Shown one piece after another: positions 62,764 through 64,000 of a stretch of 64,000 nucleotides of DNA (position 1 is the stretch's first letter; every line of letters begins with the position of its first letter). Source of the DNA: Flavobacterium sp. UBA7663 (GTDB lineage Bacteria; Bacteroidota; Bacteroidia; Flavobacteriales; Flavobacteriaceae); assembly GCF_002483315.1 (NCBI RefSeq), contig NZ_DLHR01000019.1, positions 310,001 through 374,000 on the forward strand. Reading direction: 5' to 3'. The notes under the pieces were generated by a model that saw only the letters and a list, made by a program, of their open reading frames with translations, was not told the DNA's origin and searched no databases. A program made the position numbers and the translations under genes.

Positions 62764-64000
62764 TTATTCTTTTAGTAATTTCTTTGATTGGCTTGTACCG
62801 TTACTATCTGTTAATTTGATTAAATAAATTCCTGTTTCTAAGTCTGTAATATCTAATTGCTGATTTGATATTGCATTTTTAAACGATTTAATTATTTGCC
62901 CTGTAATGTTATAAACTTCGACTAGAGTAACATCTGCTGAAAGAGCAAAACTGTTTTTTGAAGGGTTTGGATAAATTACAATCTCATTTTTAATAACTTC
63001 AAAATCATTAGATGATAATGTTGACGGTTTGTTTCCATAAACTCGAAATTGTCCTGGGGTTAAAGTAATTGTTGCTGTTGGACTTGTTATTGTTATTGGG
63101 GTATTGTCCATTAAATTATACCACGTCATAGGATATGTATAGACATCAGTAGGGAAATTTGGATTGATGTTTTGATTTCCGACAGAAAAGTTAGCAATAA
63201 CAACAACATTTCTTAATTGAGTTGTTGGATATGAATTATTGTATATGTATAATCTTTGACGAATATTACTTCCGTCTGGACTAATAGTAAAATCAGAACT
63301 AAATACAGGTTCAATAGTTTTTAGTTTAATAAATTTAGACCAATCACTTAAAATAGCTGTTCTTCTGGTATCTGTTAACCAGTTTTCTGTCCATTGAACT
63401 TGTTGTTTTGTGTCTAATTTACAATCGCCAGGGAAAAAGGCACTTTCATCATTTACACTGCCGTTAGCACAAGTATAAATAGATTGATTGTTTCCTAATT
63501 CGGCAAAATGCCAAATCATTTTTGGACCAGGTACTAAAATACTCATAGCCCCCAGAGCTCCCATTCTTGATAAAGCATTAGTAAGATTACCATTTACTGG
63601 TGCTGATCCTCCGCCATTTCCATAGGTGATAGCTTCATACATCATTCTATCTTTATCATGACTTTCAGGATACCCTATTAGTCTTTTTCCTGTAAAACCA
63701 CGACTATCGTGTCCCATTCTAGAAATGTTTTGAGTAGCGAATCCCATAGCTAGTTCTTTATACTGCGTAAACATTTCTCCCCACATCATAATTCCTTTTC
63801 CTTCTCCTAATCTATAGTTTGCCCATTGTTGCTCTTCATTGTCAGATCCTAAGTGTTCAAATATTACATAATGGTCGTTATCTAAGCTCCAAGAATAATC
63901 GGCATATTCTTTTAGAATATCTACTCGGTCTTGTTGATAAGCATTAGTACAAGCGTCATCACCACCACTACAGTTTTGTGTAAATCCCTTAGTTAAATCC
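62764..64000 (-). CDS. GH13 alpha-amylase with T9SS type A signal (5' end missing)
   Basis: The frame is open to the window end, so the N-terminal part lies outside; about 411 residues are visible. Seen: YVIFEHLGSDNEEQQWA with the general-acid glutamate region, GYPESHDKDRMMYE with the conserved HD of GH13 enzymes, LVPGPKMIWHFAELG, a C-terminal beta-domain (IRQRLYIYNNSYP, TPGQFRVYG) and a type A T9SS sorting signal (about the last 75 residues, VIYPNPSKNSFALSADVT to GTSQSKKLLKE). It is a secreted starch/glycogen-degrading enzyme. The ATG at 63789 is internal. Confidence 0.9.
   Translation of the reverse strand, partial: DLTKGFTQNCSGGDDACTNAYQQDRVDILKEYADYSWSLDNDHYVIFEHLGSDNEEQQWANYRLGEGKGIMMWGEMFTQYKELAMGFATQNISRMGHDSRGFTGKRLIGYPESHDKDRMMYEAITYGNGGGSAPVNGNLTNALSRMGALGAMSILVPGPKMIWHFAELGNNQSIYTCANGSVNDESAFFPGDCKLDTKQQVQWTENWLTDTRRTAILSDWSKFIKLKTIEPVFSSDFTISPDGSNIRQRLYIYNNSYPTTQLRNVVVIANFSVGNQNINPNFPTDVYTYPMTWYNLMDNTPITITSPTATITLTPGQFRVYGNKPSTLSSNDFEVIKNEIVIYPNPSKNSFALSADVTLVEVYNITGQIIKSFKNAISNQQLDITDLETGIYLIKLTDSNGTSQSKKLLKE

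Noticed and set aside
59481..64000. Second copy of the tRNA-Leu 3' end (attR)
   Set aside because: I scanned for GGTTCGATTCCCACTCC and parts of it to the right of the recombinase and saw no match, so the right boundary stays unplaced.

Overview
The window is low-GC chromosomal DNA from a member of the Bacteroidota, most likely Flavobacterium or a close relative. Supporting signs are: secreted proteins with type IX secretion system (T9SS) C-terminal signals (type A and type C); Bacteroidota-type promoters (TTTG or TTG, about 19-20 nt, then TAnnTTTG); an OmpA protein with TSP3 repeats; a menaquinone-type diheme SdhC; and interspersed repeats of the kind seen in flavobacterial genomes (GTCATT-C-GA... 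and ...GCAAAGTT... families). No rRNA or CRISPR array is present.

Layout. 0-9.5 kb: a RecB/AddA-like helicase-nuclease (cut by the window start), kbl, an OmpA/TSP3 porin-like protein, an AddB-like nuclease and an alpha/beta hydrolase. The two probable recombination-repair partners are separated by kbl and ompA. 9.6-11.4 kb: an AbiH-family anti-phage gene lying exactly between two inverted arms of an interspersed repeat, then a DUF1398 gene and another palindromic repeat. 11.4-29.3 kb: mostly housekeeping genes: Xaa-Pro aminopeptidase, a BNR-repeat protein with a ChaN-like protein, a lipoprotein, sdhCAB, a nitrilase-family amidase, an Ig-like lipoprotein, comF, glyS, thiL and recX.

29.4-55.3 kb is a secretome cluster. 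It holds a 1452-aa multidomain surface protein and five large secreted metalloproteases: three reprolysin-like (M12B-type, HExxHxxGxxH) and two pappalysin-like (M43). Three neighbouring genes share a C-terminal module of about 500-570 residues ending in a type C T9SS signal. The other three end in a type A signal. Both protease classes occur with both signal types, so catalytic and sorting modules appear to have been shuffled locally, and a tract of about 0.7 kb looks recently homogenised. Nearly every gene has its own promoter-like box and terminator. A dipeptidase, an HTTM (vitamin K-dependent gamma-carboxylase-like) protein and ribF sit in the middle of the cluster.

55.3-57.9 kb: pth, rplY/ctc, prs and tRNA-Leu(CAA). 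57.9-62.6 kb is a small AT-rich mobile island abutting the 3' end of the tRNA. It contains a large serine recombinase, two small unlisted ORFs, a MerR-like regulator divergent from a two-gene unit across a perfect operator-like palindrome, a long perfect palindrome, an IS1-family element with a tandemly duplicated left end and no right end, and a frameshifted tyrosine recombinase remnant. The window ends in a GH13 alpha-amylase with a type A T9SS signal, cut by the window edge.

No clearly new system is demonstrated. The best candidates for follow-up are the AbiH cassette nested in a repeat palindrome, the module-shuffled protease cluster, the HTTM protein that keeps the gamma-carboxylase lysine, and the compact tRNA-Leu island.
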